A DNA stretch of 64,000 bases from Prevotella heparinolytica (GTDB lineage Bacteria; Bacteroidota; Bacteroidia; Bacteroidales; Bacteroidaceae): positions 1 to 64,000 of the forward strand of contig NZ_SLXB01000017.1 in NCBI RefSeq assembly GCF_004342845.1, given 5' to 3'. Of this stretch, positions 35,201 through 44,591 are shown one piece after another (the stretch's first letter is position 1; each line of letters opens with the position of its first letter). The notes under the pieces are model-generated. The model saw only the letters and a program-made list of their open reading frames with translations, was not told where the DNA came from and made no database searches. The position numbers and the translations under genes were made by a program.

Positions 35201-36806
35201 GAAGGGCGGTAAGGACTCATTGGAAATCACTACCGACTTTGAACATTTCCCGTTGAAGATGGCGAATGCTTTTATCCCCGACCGCATGGTGGCATTCACC
35301 GGAGGTGTGGGTGGAGGATTACAGATCAGCGGAACGCTTGATAAGCCCAAGGTCAACGGTGACATATTATTGGACAGCGTATCTGTTTATGCCCGTCAGG
35401 CAGGAGCACGCTATCGGTTGGATAACCGTCCCTTGCAGATAAGAGACAACCGTCTGGCGTTTGATAAGTTTGCCATTTACACAACGAGCCAGAATCCGTT
35501 CACCATCGATGGGAACATCAATTTCCGAAACCCGGAACACCCTACTGCCAACCTCAACCTAAGGGCTGAGAACTATACGCTGCTGGATGCACGACGCACC
35601 CGCGAGAGTTTAATCTACGGAAAAGTGTTCGTTGACCTGCGTGCCACAGTAAGAGGGCCGCTCGATGGGTTGACCATGCGTGGCAACATGAATCTGCTTG
35701 GCAATACGAACGTCACGTATGTCCTGACCGATTCTCCGCTTACGGTGGAAGATCGTCTTGACGGACTGGTGACCTTTACTTCCTTTGCCGATACCGCTTC
35801 GGTGAAGGGGACAGACACTCCGACCATGTCCTTAGGAGGATTGAATATGTTGATGTCCGTCCACATAGACGACGCCGTACGCCTGCGCGCCGACTTGAGT
35901 CCTGACCGCAGCAAGTATGTTGAATTAGAAGGAGGAGGCGACCTGAATTTGCAGTACACCCCGCAGGGAGACATGACCCTCACGGGACGCTATACGCTTT
36001 CGGGCGGTTCGATGAAATACTCGCTGCCTGTCATCCCGTTGAAGACATTCCGGTTCATCCCGGGCAGTTACGTAGACTGGAGAGGCAATGTCACGAATCC
36101 CACTTTGAACCTCAAAGCCACAGAACGCGTGCGTGCTTCCGTATCGGACGGTGCGGACGGTAATGCCTCGCGCATGGTGAACTTTGATGTATCCATATCC
36201 ATCAAGAATCGTTTGGATTCGCCCGAACTCGTTTTCGACATTTCCGCACCCGAAGATGCCACGGTAGAGAACGAGTTGCAAAGCATGGGCGCCGAAGAAC
36301 GCAGTAAACAGGCCATTGCCATGCTTGCCACGGGCATCTACCTGAACAGCGGTGCCAAAGGAGGAGGCCTGACGATGGGTGCTGCACTGAACAGCGTGCT
36401 TCAAAGCCAGATAAACTCTCTTGCCGGAGGGCTGAAGAATGCCAATATCAGCGTGGGAGTGGAAGACCACAAGTCAGCCGAGACCGGTGATATACAGAAA
36501 GACTTCAGCTTCCGCTATTCACAGCGTTTCTTCAACGACCGTGTGCAAATCATCATCGGTGGCAAGGTATCTACCGGAGCCAATGCGACGAATAGTGGAG
36601 AATCGTTCATCGATAATATTTCGTTGGAATATCGCCTCGATATGTCGGGTACCCGCTATGTGCGCATCTTTTATGATAAGAACTATGAAAGTGTGCTCGA
36701 CGGTGAGATAACCGAAACGGGCGTCGGCCTTGTACTCCGCAAGAAGATGGAGCGTTTGGGCGAGCTTTTCATCTTCAGAAGGAGGAAGAAAGCTTTGACG
36801 GAGTGA
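32235..36806 (+). CDS. tamB: Translocation/assembly module TamB
   Basis: 1523 residues from the Met that opens MKKKWLKAVLWLLL; Met codons at 32205 and 32223 are alternatives. One N-terminal membrane helix (about 5-28) is followed by a very long repeated beta-strand region of AsmA/TamB type and the C-terminal TamB (DUF490) domain (about 1060-1500, with RADLSPDRSKYVELEGGGDL and TLTGRYTLSGGSMKY). Such proteins form a hydrophobic groove bridging inner and outer membrane and carry phospholipids or help insert barrels. The gene lies 82 bp before tamL, and the two proteins should act as one complex. It is slightly larger than proteobacterial TamB, as usual in this phylum. Confidence 0.9.
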   Translation: MKKKWLKAVLWLLLTPILLFVLLMILLYVPPVQNFIRKQATAIASHATGMDISVERIDLRFPLNLLVHGVLVVQPEDSVRHVQHPDTLLSLGSLNVRIQAWPLLEGKIKVDGVTLKQATVNSSNLLEGIRIKGALGHFFLATHGIDLNTEEAVLGDVQLSDTHMQVILADTSQTPKDTAETALNWRISLHALKLKNVSVDLRMPLDSMYLTTHIANAELNNADADLKRHFYGWRRFLLSGASVSYDTGHITFHTAMPADSTNVKPTEGFDPSHIALHDIRLSIDSMLYGSKEMNAVIRECSMYERSGLSITSLTGHFFADSTRIRIPSLKLLTPHSEMSLAAHAHREALTLSATGDLFARLHARIGKQDMLLFAGGLPRSFKEAYPFRPLVIHAGVEGSPKQLRLSRLTADLPGAFSLNGSGEFRNLADSLRRNGSIDLEMQTQDLNFLTRLAGHTPDGSVAVPDSMGLTARFALDGSQCTTAFKLQEQEGVLNLDASYDLSTEAYHADLVADALQIHHFLPKDSIYTLSANVSAKGKGIDFTSRKAVAELDASLEKLQYGYWNISDVGLRASLRSSVATVHLAGNNVLLKMRGNIKMRLDRKYPDGTLQIDVEDVDLHKLGFAPRPLKYPFAFRLGAETGRDSVNLKLDAGDLNLRFKAHCPLKKFLAQSDEFSTMLMKQLQARKLNHADLRHVLPSADMQLSAGNRNPVSYYLATQDVSFDDMSLGFNFTPELGINGRTAIHKLRVDSLQLDTIFFDVKQDTACMKLQGGVINGPKNPQFVFRSTLTGEIRNEDAELTMNYTDKQGKTGVLLGLNARSLTEGHGKGDGLLLRVTPAEPIIAFRKFRFVDESNWIYLHKNMRVYANVDMDSDDGLCFRMQSDRSDTLSLQNINLELIRLRLNELTDVLPYMPRLTGLFSTEVSYVQTATSLQISAEANIEKLTYERQPVGDLGLGITWLPGDKNKHYLNTYFTCDNRQVMTADGVLTRKGGKDSLEITTDFEHFPLKMANAFIPDRMVAFTGGVGGGLQISGTLDKPKVNGDILLDSVSVYARQAGARYRLDNRPLQIRDNRLAFDKFAIYTTSQNPFTIDGNINFRNPEHPTANLNLRAENYTLLDARRTRESLIYGKVFVDLRATVRGPLDGLTMRGNMNLLGNTNVTYVLTDSPLTVEDRLDGLVTFTSFADTASVKGTDTPTMSLGGLNMLMSVHIDDAVRLRADLSPDRSKYVELEGGGDLNLQYTPQGDMTLTGRYTLSGGSMKYSLPVIPLKTFRFIPGSYVDWRGNVTNPTLNLKATERVRASVSDGADGNASRMVNFDVSISIKNRLDSPELVFDISAPEDATVENELQSMGAEERSKQAIAMLATGIYLNSGAKGGGLTMGAALNSVLQSQINSLAGGLKNANISVGVEDHKSAETGDIQKDFSFRYSQRFFNDRVQIIIGGKVSTGANATNSGESFIDNISLEYRLDMSGTRYVRIFYDKNYESVLDGEITETGVGLVLRKKMERLGELFIFRRRKKALTE

Positions 36807-36888
36807 GTGTCCTTACCGGCTTATGCGATGCCTTCATAATTCACGGAAAGAATACCTGCATCTTTATAACGACAAGAACAGAAAAAGA

Positions 36889-39234
36889 ATGAGACGACTG
36901 ATAATACACATAATAAGCATAATGCTCCTCGTAGCTTGCTCTACTACGAAGCATCTGCCTGAGGGAGAAGTGCTGTACACCGGGCAGAAATCCACGATAT
37001 TCCTGAATCCGGGCAAGACATCGGTTGGAGAAACGGCGATGGTGGAGGTAGAAGCTGCTCTTTACAAAGCTCCCAACAACTCAATCTTCGGCATACGCTA
37101 TCCTTTTCCTTTGGGCTTATGGGTGTACAACAGCTTTCAGAAATATGAGAAAGGACCGGGCAAATGGATTTTTGATAAGTTTGCCGCCACTCCGGTATTG
37201 CTCTCTACCGTCAATCCGGATATTCGCCGGAAAGCTGCCGCCAACTTGCTGCGCGATTATGGCTATTTCAATGGGAAAGTAAGTTATAAGACTTTCGTAA
37301 ACCCGAAAGATTCACTGAAAGTGAAGCTGCAATATACGGTAGATATGCGTAATCCCTATTTTATAGATACGGTATGTTATCGGGGATTCAGCCAACGTTC
37401 TACCCGTATCATGGAGATGGGACGCCGCTATTCGCTGATCAGCCGGGGAGAGCAGTTCAATGTTGTCGATTTGGACGGAGAGCGCACCCGCATCAGTACT
37501 TTGCTACGCAATGTGGGCTGTTATTACTTCCGTCCGGACTACCTGACATTCCAGGCAGATACGACAATGGTGCCCGGAGGACATGTGCAGATGCGCATGA
37601 CACCGGTGCCCGGCATGCCCAAGGTAGCTGAGAAGCCCTTCTACGTGGGCGAGACATCGGTGCATCTGCTTGGAAAGGAAGGAGAAGAACCCAATGACAG
37701 CATAACATACAAAGATTTGACTATCCACTATCACGACAAGCTACGGGTGCGTCCCAACATGCTTTACCGATGGCTGAACTATCAGGGTTATCGCCGTAAA
37801 CGCCAGTTGCAAGACAGTGCAGGCATTGCCCGCCGACGGTCCATGCAAAATATGTATAGCTTGTATCGGCAGACCCGTGTGCAGGAACGTCTTGCAAATG
37901 TAGGCATATTCCGCTATGCAGAGATGCTATATACACCACGCGACACGACATTCGCCTCCGACACATTGGATATGAAAATCGTTGCCGCTTTCGACAAGCC
38001 ATACGATGCCGAATTGGACTTTAATGTCGTGATGAAGAGTAACAGCCAGACCGGCCCCGGTGCCTCTTTTACGGTAACGAAGAATAACGTTTTCGGCGGT
38101 GGTGAGAGCTGGAATGTAAAGTTGAATGGTTCGTATGAGTGGCAGACGGGGAAGGACCGTTCTTCTCTGATGAACAGTTACGAGATGGGTATCTCCTCTT
38201 CGCTTATCTTCCCGCGCGTGGTCTTTCCGCGTATGGGTGACCGCGAATATGATTTTCCTGCCACAACCACTTTCCGTCTGTATGCGAACCAAATGAACCG
38301 GGCCAAATATTACAAACTGCTGGCTTTTGGAGGGAATGTCACTTATGATTTCCAGCCCAAACCTACCACCAAGCACAGTATTATCCCCTTCAGACTGACA
38401 TTCAATGTATTGCAGAACCCCACAGCAGAATTCGATGCACTACGTGCCAAAAATCCGGCACTCTACGTCAGTCTGCGCGACCAGTTCATCCCAGCAATGG
38501 AGTATACTTATACATACGATAATGCCTCGGTGCGCGGAAAGCGTAACCCCATCTGGTGGCAGACGTCCATCGTGTCGGCCGGCAATCTCACGTCAGCAGT
38601 TTACCGTCTGTTCGGACAATCCTTCAAAAAGGAGGGGAAAGAGCTCTTCGGTGTGCCTTTCGCCCAATTCCTGAAACTGAATTCAGAGTTTCGCTATCAT
38701 TATCGGATAGACCGTAATAACAAGATAGCTTCGCGCATTGCAGCCGGGATAATCCGCTCTTACGGAAATGCAATGACTGCTCCCTACACGGAACAATTCT
38801 ACATCGGAGGTGCCAACAGCGTAAGAGCGTTCTCGGTGCGCAGCGTAGGTCCCGGAGGCTATCCGCCCGAAGATACTCAAAAGTACACTTACATCAATCA
38901 CGTAGGCGATATCCGCATGGAAGCCAATCTGGAGTATCGCTTTCGCATCATCAGCGATTTGCACGGAGCCATCTTTCTGGATGCCGGCAACGTGTGGCTG
39001 ATACGCAAGGATGAAAACCGTCCGAACGGCGAACTAACTTGGAAAAACTTTCCCAAACAGATAGCTTTGGGAACGGGCGCCGGCCTGCGCTATGACATGG
39101 ATTTTCTGGTCTTCCGTCTGGACCTGGGCATCGGACTGCACAATCCGTATGACACCGGAAAGTCGGGCTACTACAATATCCCCCGTTTTAAGGATAGCAT
39201 GGCATTGCATTTTGCCATCGGTTATCCTTTTTAA
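36889..39234 (+). CDS. tamL: TamL, BamA/TamA-family outer-membrane lipoprotein
   Basis: 781 residues from the Met at 36889; upstream codons to 36823 do not look like signal sequence. The signal peptide ends in a lipobox, LVACS, followed by TTKHLPEGEVLYTG, the hallmark of the lipidated TamA form (TamL) of Bacteroidetes. POTRA-like domains cover about 30-390 and a 16-stranded barrel about 400-781, with the lid-lock type motif FYIGGANSVRAFSVRSVGPG near 640 and a final FAIGYPF strand with C-terminal Phe. It inserts or assembles outer-membrane proteins together with TamB. Confidence 0.9.
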   Translation: MRRLIIHIISIMLLVACSTTKHLPEGEVLYTGQKSTIFLNPGKTSVGETAMVEVEAALYKAPNNSIFGIRYPFPLGLWVYNSFQKYEKGPGKWIFDKFAATPVLLSTVNPDIRRKAAANLLRDYGYFNGKVSYKTFVNPKDSLKVKLQYTVDMRNPYFIDTVCYRGFSQRSTRIMEMGRRYSLISRGEQFNVVDLDGERTRISTLLRNVGCYYFRPDYLTFQADTTMVPGGHVQMRMTPVPGMPKVAEKPFYVGETSVHLLGKEGEEPNDSITYKDLTIHYHDKLRVRPNMLYRWLNYQGYRRKRQLQDSAGIARRRSMQNMYSLYRQTRVQERLANVGIFRYAEMLYTPRDTTFASDTLDMKIVAAFDKPYDAELDFNVVMKSNSQTGPGASFTVTKNNVFGGGESWNVKLNGSYEWQTGKDRSSLMNSYEMGISSSLIFPRVVFPRMGDREYDFPATTTFRLYANQMNRAKYYKLLAFGGNVTYDFQPKPTTKHSIIPFRLTFNVLQNPTAEFDALRAKNPALYVSLRDQFIPAMEYTYTYDNASVRGKRNPIWWQTSIVSAGNLTSAVYRLFGQSFKKEGKELFGVPFAQFLKLNSEFRYHYRIDRNNKIASRIAAGIIRSYGNAMTAPYTEQFYIGGANSVRAFSVRSVGPGGYPPEDTQKYTYINHVGDIRMEANLEYRFRIISDLHGAIFLDAGNVWLIRKDENRPNGELTWKNFPKQIALGTGAGLRYDMDFLVFRLDLGIGLHNPYDTGKSGYYNIPRFKDSMALHFAIGYPF

Positions 39235-39344
39235 GGAAACTTGAAAACAAAAGATAATCATTTCTTTTTTTTGATACCTTACCTTTATAAAGCGGAAGCC
39301 GGCAAAACGGCCTTATCCATATTTGACATAACAAGCACATTGCA

Positions 39345-39432
39345 CACATTCTATCTTGATGCCCTCTGCTGGAAGTATAGATGCAGCACGCCCGGCATAT
39401 ACTTGCTGCACGGTGGAGATATATCTAACGTC
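39345..39432. repeat. 22-bp-period tandem array E
   Basis: Four 22-bp units (39345, 39367, 39389, 39411) with the same head-to-tail pattern as array D, for example TGCTGGAAGTATAGATGCAGCA-like and CGCCCGGCATATACTTGCTG-like units. It sits between tamL and the PUL 2 sigma gene, about 70 bp before that gene's promoter. Confidence 0.8.
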
Positions 39433-39501
39433 TGATATCTATCCTATACTAACTTCAGTACCTCAGTATTGAGAAAAGTACATAAAGGAAGAGTTTCTTT
39501 T

Positions 39502-39533
39502 ATTGGATTTTAACAATAAATTCTTTACTTTTA
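39502..39533 (+). promoter_or_regulatory. Promoter of the PUL 2 sigma factor gene
   Basis: ATTG (39502-39505), 20-nt spacer, TACTTTTA (39526-39533). Each box has one mismatch to TTTG / TAnnTTTG. The start codon follows 30 nt later. Confidence 0.5.
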
Positions 39534-39562
39534 CACCCGTTTCATTTGAATTAATCCCGACA

Positions 39563-40123
39563 ATGATTCCAGAGCCAGAAGTTGTAGAGGAATTTGCCTC
39601 CGGCAGCCATGAAGCCTTCCACCGGATATTCAAGCTGTTTTATCCTAAAGTATATGCTTTTATACGAGGATTTATAAAGGATGCGTACGAATCGGAGGAT
39701 TTAACCCAAATTGTATTCATCAAGCTATGGGAAAAGAGAGAGGCTTTTCTCAAGGTTCATCATTTTGACTCTTATCTGTTTACGCTAACCAAATATACGG
39801 TCTACAATTATATTTCAGCTAAAAAGACTGATGTGTCATGGAATGAAAACAACATTCCGGAAACATCCGACGAATATACGCCCCATGACGAACTGATAGC
39901 GAAAGACCTGCAATTACTGATGGATATGGTGGTGAGCAAGATGCCGCCCAAAAGAAAACTGATTTATGAATTAAGCAGAAAGAAAGGGCTATCCAACGAA
40001 CAAATAGCAGAAAAGCTGGGAATACAGAAAAAGACAGTGGAAAATCATCTGAACATTGCTCTGAACGAACTTAGAGAAACCCTTTCGCTCTCCGTTTTAC
40101 TTTATTTAATATTGTCGGCTTAG
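39563..40123 (+). CDS. ECF sigma-70 factor (PUL 2)
   Basis: 186 residues from the Met at 39563 (MIPEPEVVEEF). An upstream in-frame start at 39503 would overlap the predicted promoter. Region 2 reads YESEDLTQIVFIKLWEKR, and region 4 carries GLSNEQIAEKLGIQKKTV near the end. The C-terminal tail is hydrophobic (SLSVLLYLILSA), as in many Bacteroides PUL sigma factors. It should activate the PUL 2 susC promoter when released by the FecR protein encoded 46 bp downstream. It is clearly related to, but not a close copy of, the PUL 1 sigma factor. Confidence 0.92.
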   Translation: MIPEPEVVEEFASGSHEAFHRIFKLFYPKVYAFIRGFIKDAYESEDLTQIVFIKLWEKREAFLKVHHFDSYLFTLTKYTVYNYISAKKTDVSWNENNIPETSDEYTPHDELIAKDLQLLMDMVVSKMPPKRKLIYELSRKKGLSNEQIAEKLGIQKKTVENHLNIALNELRETLSLSVLLYLILSA

Positions 40124-40169
40124 GTGTGACGCAGCATCCGGATGTCTTCTATAATATATAATACGAAAA

Positions 40170-41198
40170 ATGAATAACTACATACATAAGATAATAGACT
40201 TCTTCTTTCATCATGATGTCTCCGACGAAATGGCAACCCGGGTATATAGACGCATGGTTTCTCCTACAGAAGATAAAATGAGGGAAGAAGCCGTTGCACG
40301 TATCTGGAACAAATTGAACAATGCCTCCTGCCCCGAAGAGAAAATAGAGAAGGCTTTTCATCAGTTAGAGTCTTCTATCAAAGATGAAAAGCGAACAGAA
40401 TCCGTGGCAGCACCCAAACGCAAGCAGATTCTGAGAAGGATCAGTCCGGTCAGGGTGGCTGCCTTTTGGACCATCCCCCTAATCATGGCATGCCTTTCTG
40501 CCTACTACTATTACTCTACCCAAAGCTATGTGGCACAAAAGCTGTCCGAAGTGACTTACGTGCAACATTATGCCGCCATAGGAACACGCAACGAAGTGCT
40601 TTTGCCCGACGGAAGTAAAGTGTGCCTCAATGCGGGAACATTATTGATTTATCCCTCCACATTCGCTTCTGAAGCCCGGAGTGTCTATCTCTCGGGAGAA
40701 GCATTTTTTGAGGTCGCAAAAGACAAAGAGCATCCTTTCACCGTCACGACCAATCATTTGACCCTGAAGGTGCTCGGCACCACATTCAACGTTTCTGCCT
40801 ACCCTGACAACAATCAGGTAATGGCCACTTTAGAGACCGGAAAATTGCAGGTGAAAGTGAATGAACAACCGGCAGAATATTTTTTAGAGCCTAACGACCA
40901 ATTAATCTATACACCCGCCACCGGAAAGATACAACGGCATAAGATCAACACCGCATTGTACTCCAATTGGAAGACGGGTGGACTCTTCTTCGGCAACACA
41001 CCGTTCAGCGATGTATTGCATACACTGGAGCGTGTCTACGGAGTAAAATTCCAACTACACACGTCTGCTTACCAAAATCAAAGCCTGAGAGTTCATTTCA
41101 ACAAGGACGAATCGTTAGAGCATGTACTTCAAATCATAAAGATATTGATTCCGGGCATAGAATATGAGATTGCGGACAAAAACATATACGTAAAGTGA
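40170..41198 (+). CDS. FecR-type anti-sigma factor (PUL 2)
   Basis: 342 residues. A cytoplasmic anti-sigma region (about 1-85) precedes one membrane segment (about 98-116, AAFWTIPLIMACLSAYYYY). The periplasmic FecR domain follows, with LPDGSKVCLNAGTLLIYP and LKVLGTTFNVSAYPDN-like strands, and a C-terminal domain ends the protein. It should hold the PUL 2 sigma factor inactive until the STN domain of the cognate SusC signals. It lies between the sigma and susC genes, the standard order. Confidence 0.92.
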   Translation: MNNYIHKIIDFFFHHDVSDEMATRVYRRMVSPTEDKMREEAVARIWNKLNNASCPEEKIEKAFHQLESSIKDEKRTESVAAPKRKQILRRISPVRVAAFWTIPLIMACLSAYYYYSTQSYVAQKLSEVTYVQHYAAIGTRNEVLLPDGSKVCLNAGTLLIYPSTFASEARSVYLSGEAFFEVAKDKEHPFTVTTNHLTLKVLGTTFNVSAYPDNNQVMATLETGKLQVKVNEQPAEYFLEPNDQLIYTPATGKIQRHKINTALYSNWKTGGLFFGNTPFSDVLHTLERVYGVKFQLHTSAYQNQSLRVHFNKDESLEHVLQIIKILIPGIEYEIADKNIYVK

Positions 41199-41228
41199 GC
41201 CGTTAGCGTTTATTAACAAAATACTCTT

Positions 41229-41278
41229 AGGTGTAGTTTCTTCTCATGCGGTCTTTATAATGTACGTACACCTTTTTT
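41229..41278 (+). terminator. Hairpin and T-run in the PUL 2 susC leader
   Basis: Arms AGGTGTA (41229-41235) and TACACCT (41267-41273) close a 31-nt loop and are followed by six T, ending 20 nt before the susC start at 41298. In the sense direction this could act as an attenuator or a partial terminator that separates regulatory genes from transporter genes. Confidence 0.5.
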
Positions 41279-41297
41279 GTTACTAAATCTAATTAAA

Positions 41298-44200
41298 ATG
41301 AAGAAGAAATTAGTCAGAGTATTATGGACTATGGCATTGGCCTTAGTCGGCAGTTTCCCGGTCAATGCACAGAAAGTTTCCTTCAATGGAGAACGTCTGT
41401 CTTTAAAGCAAGCGTTTGAGAAAATCGAATCGGTTTCGAAGTATAAGATTGCTTATAACACCTCCCAATTAGACATCAACAGGCAGGTTGTTCTGAATCA
41501 AAAAGAGCAAGACGTATTACAGGTCTTATCTGATTTGCTGAAAGGGACCGATTATTCATATCAAGTGACGGACAACTATATCGTCATCACCCAGAAAGAG
41601 AAAAACCGAAAAATCAGAGGCAGCATTAAAGATTCGGCCGGAGAGCCCATCATCGGCGCCAACGTGATTCTGAAAGGAGATGCCACCATCGGAACCATCA
41701 CAAACATAGATGGGAATTTCGATTTGTCTGTTCCGGCCGATGCCGTTCTGCAAATATCTTATGTCGGATACAATACGCTGGACGTTGCCGTGGGCAACCA
41801 ATCCTCTCTTAACATTGTTCTGAAAGAAGATGCGGCAACGCTGGACGAAGTAGTGATTGTGGGATATGGTTCGCAAAAGAAAGTCAACGTAATCGGTTCC
41901 ATTGCAGCGGTAGACAGCAAAGCACTGGAATCGCGTGCCGTGGCAGACGTCTCCAATATGCTGACCGGACAGATGTCGGGCGTAACCATTACGCAGGCCA
42001 ACGGTAATCCGGGACAAGATGCCGGCACCATCCGCATCCGCGGTGTCGGCTCATTCGGAGCAACGCCCAACCCTTTAATCTTGGTGGATGGGCTTCCCGG
42101 CTCTTTAAGCGATTTGACACCGGCCGACATTGACAACATTTCGGTTTTGAAAGATGCCTCTTCTGCTGCCATTTATGGTTCACGCGCTGCAAACGGCGTC
42201 ATTTTAGTCACAACCAAGAAAGGAAAGGAAGGTAAGGCTCACATTACCTACAATGGTTCGGTAGGTATGAGTCAGGCTACGGAGTTGCCCGAACTGGCCC
42301 ATTCATATGAATACGCGGAATTTTATAATATGGCCACGCAAACCAATTCGTACACCCCCGAAATGATTCAAAAATATCGCGACGGGGCAGACCCTGACAA
42401 CTATGCAGACGAAAGGTATCTCGAAGACCTATTGGGAGGGCATGCACTGCAAACCAAGCACGAATTGAGCGTCAGCGGCGGTACGGAAAAAGTACAATAC
42501 ATGGCATCGCTGGGCTACTTGCGCCAAAACGGTTTGCTGGCTCGCAACTATTATAACCGCTATAACGGGCGTGTCAACCTAAGCGCAGAATTGACAAAGA
42601 ACTTAAGACTGCAAATCCACTTGAGCGGAATGGCTTCCGACCGTCACGAGCCGTCTACTCCGGGCATCTTGGACAACGGAGGATTTAAAGGTATCATATC
42701 CAATGCTGTCCGTTTTCCGGGCTTAACCCCGACTTATCTACAGAATGGCGAAATAGGCTTAGGCCCTAAACTGCAAGGAACACCTGTGGCATGGATGAAT
42801 TGCGCATCGACATACAGTGAAGATTATGATAAGTTTACAAACAACATCGAACTGTCGTATCAACCGATAAGCGGCCTGAGACTGAAAGTAATCGGAGGTT
42901 ATAACTATACGTTGGGACATGTCCGCCATTATCGTTGCGACATGGTTCTCACCGGTGGAAAGAGCACTGGCCCTTCGACATTGAACGATGAAATGGCACG
43001 CACGGTCTATAAGACCTTTCAGGCCGTGGCCGATTATGAAAAGACCTTAGGCAAGCACAACGTTGCCGCATTGGTGGGATATACATGGGAAGACGAGGGA
43101 CAGCGTAACTTGTCGGGAACCCGTAACAATTTCCCTTCTGATGACGTGCCTTTCTTAAATGCCGGTGGAGCAGACGGACAGACCAATCAGGGTGGAGGTT
43201 ATGATTGGGCTTTGCAATCCATATTCGGCCGTTTGACTTACAACTACGACCAACGTTATTTATTTGAAACCACCATGCGCTATGACGGCTCTTCCCGTTT
43301 CCCGACAAACAGCAAGTACGGTTTCTTCCCTTCTGTGGCTGCCGGATGGCGCATTTCAGAAGAACAATTCTGGAAAGAGAACGAGCACTTGGCTTTTATC
43401 AACAACCTGAAGCTGAAAGCCTCTTATGGCGTATTGGGTAATAACAACATCGGAAACTATCCCTATCAGTCTGTCTACGCATTAAGTCAGGCACAGAACT
43501 ATGTATTTGGCGGTGTCTATACACAAGGAGCAGCCGTCACCACTTACGTTGACCCTACTCTGAAATGGGAGCGTACCCGCACGGCCGACATCGGCATTGA
43601 AACATCTTTCTTCAACAACAAACTGACATTCAATGCATCGTATTTCTACCGAAAAACCACAGATGTATTATACAAACCAGCCGCAAGCTACTCTTCCATT
43701 TTCGGCTTGAGTGTTTCTCAAGTGAATACCGGTGAGCTGGAGAATAAAGGTTGGGAGTTTGAAATTGGACATCAAAACACAATTGGTAAGTTCCGTTATC
43801 ATATCAACGGCAATTTCTCCATCATCAAGAATAAAGTGCTGACATTGGGAATGGGAAATGTTACCCAGAACAATGGCATGATAGGTAATGGCAACGACTT
43901 GTTCATCGGCTATCCGATGCAGATGTTTTATGGTTACAAGACAGACGGCGTTTTCCTCACGAATGATGAAGTAAAAGACTGGCACGACCAAAGCGCGATA
44001 GCCAAAGGCTCTAAAGCCGGAGACATCCGCTACGTTGACACCACCGGAGACGGTAAGGTTACGCCGGACGATAAAGTATTCTTAGGTTCCCGTATTCCTA
44101 AATACACTTTCGGCCTGAACTTTGGCGGAGAGTATAAGGGCTTCGACCTTAGCGTATTGCTTCAAGGAGTTGCCAAAGTACAAGGCATGCTGTCTGTCTA

Positions 44201-44585
44201 TGCAGGCCACGCTTTCTATCAGGAAGGAAATATCCAGAAATGGCAAATGGAGAATTGTTGGAATGTGCAGCAAGACAACCGTTACCCTGAATATCCCCGA
44301 TTGGAAGTCATGTCTAATGCCGGCAGCAACAATACTTTGACTTCGGACTTTTGGGTATTGGATGCTTCCTACTTAAAAGTACGCAATGTTTCGTTAGGCT
44401 ATACATTGCCCATCCAAACAGCAAAAAAGCTGAGAACAAACGGCATACGTTTCTATCTGTCGATGGACAATCCTTTCACTTTCAAGAGCTATCGTAAAGG
44501 ATGGGATCCTGAAAATACGGACAACGACGGGCAATACTATCCTACTATGTCGACTTATACCATGGGATTAATATTAAAATTCTAA
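41298..44585 (+). CDS. SusC/RagA TonB-linked transporter with STN domain (PUL 2)
   Basis: 1095 residues from the ATG at 41298; the frame is open from a TTG at 41277. It has a signal peptide, an STN domain (about 28-105), a carboxypeptidase-D-like domain (about 110-190, with GEPIIGANVILKG and LQISYVGYNT), the linker LDEVVIVGYGSQKK, a plug (GQMSGVTITQANGNPG) and a barrel. The STN domain fits the adjacent ECF sigma/FecR pair. It imports the PUL 2 oligosaccharide, which the single sulfatase gene downstream suggests is sulfated. The susD gene starts 6 bp after its stop. Confidence 0.95.
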   Translation: MKKKLVRVLWTMALALVGSFPVNAQKVSFNGERLSLKQAFEKIESVSKYKIAYNTSQLDINRQVVLNQKEQDVLQVLSDLLKGTDYSYQVTDNYIVITQKEKNRKIRGSIKDSAGEPIIGANVILKGDATIGTITNIDGNFDLSVPADAVLQISYVGYNTLDVAVGNQSSLNIVLKEDAATLDEVVIVGYGSQKKVNVIGSIAAVDSKALESRAVADVSNMLTGQMSGVTITQANGNPGQDAGTIRIRGVGSFGATPNPLILVDGLPGSLSDLTPADIDNISVLKDASSAAIYGSRAANGVILVTTKKGKEGKAHITYNGSVGMSQATELPELAHSYEYAEFYNMATQTNSYTPEMIQKYRDGADPDNYADERYLEDLLGGHALQTKHELSVSGGTEKVQYMASLGYLRQNGLLARNYYNRYNGRVNLSAELTKNLRLQIHLSGMASDRHEPSTPGILDNGGFKGIISNAVRFPGLTPTYLQNGEIGLGPKLQGTPVAWMNCASTYSEDYDKFTNNIELSYQPISGLRLKVIGGYNYTLGHVRHYRCDMVLTGGKSTGPSTLNDEMARTVYKTFQAVADYEKTLGKHNVAALVGYTWEDEGQRNLSGTRNNFPSDDVPFLNAGGADGQTNQGGGYDWALQSIFGRLTYNYDQRYLFETTMRYDGSSRFPTNSKYGFFPSVAAGWRISEEQFWKENEHLAFINNLKLKASYGVLGNNNIGNYPYQSVYALSQAQNYVFGGVYTQGAAVTTYVDPTLKWERTRTADIGIETSFFNNKLTFNASYFYRKTTDVLYKPAASYSSIFGLSVSQVNTGELENKGWEFEIGHQNTIGKFRYHINGNFSIIKNKVLTLGMGNVTQNNGMIGNGNDLFIGYPMQMFYGYKTDGVFLTNDEVKDWHDQSAIAKGSKAGDIRYVDTTGDGKVTPDDKVFLGSRIPKYTFGLNFGGEYKGFDLSVLLQGVAKVQGMLSVYAGHAFYQEGNIQKWQMENCWNVQQDNRYPEYPRLEVMSNAGSNNTLTSDFWVLDASYLKVRNVSLGYTLPIQTAKKLRTNGIRFYLSMDNPFTFKSYRKGWDPENTDNDGQYYPTMSTYTMGLILKF

Positions 44586-44591
44586 TGCTTT

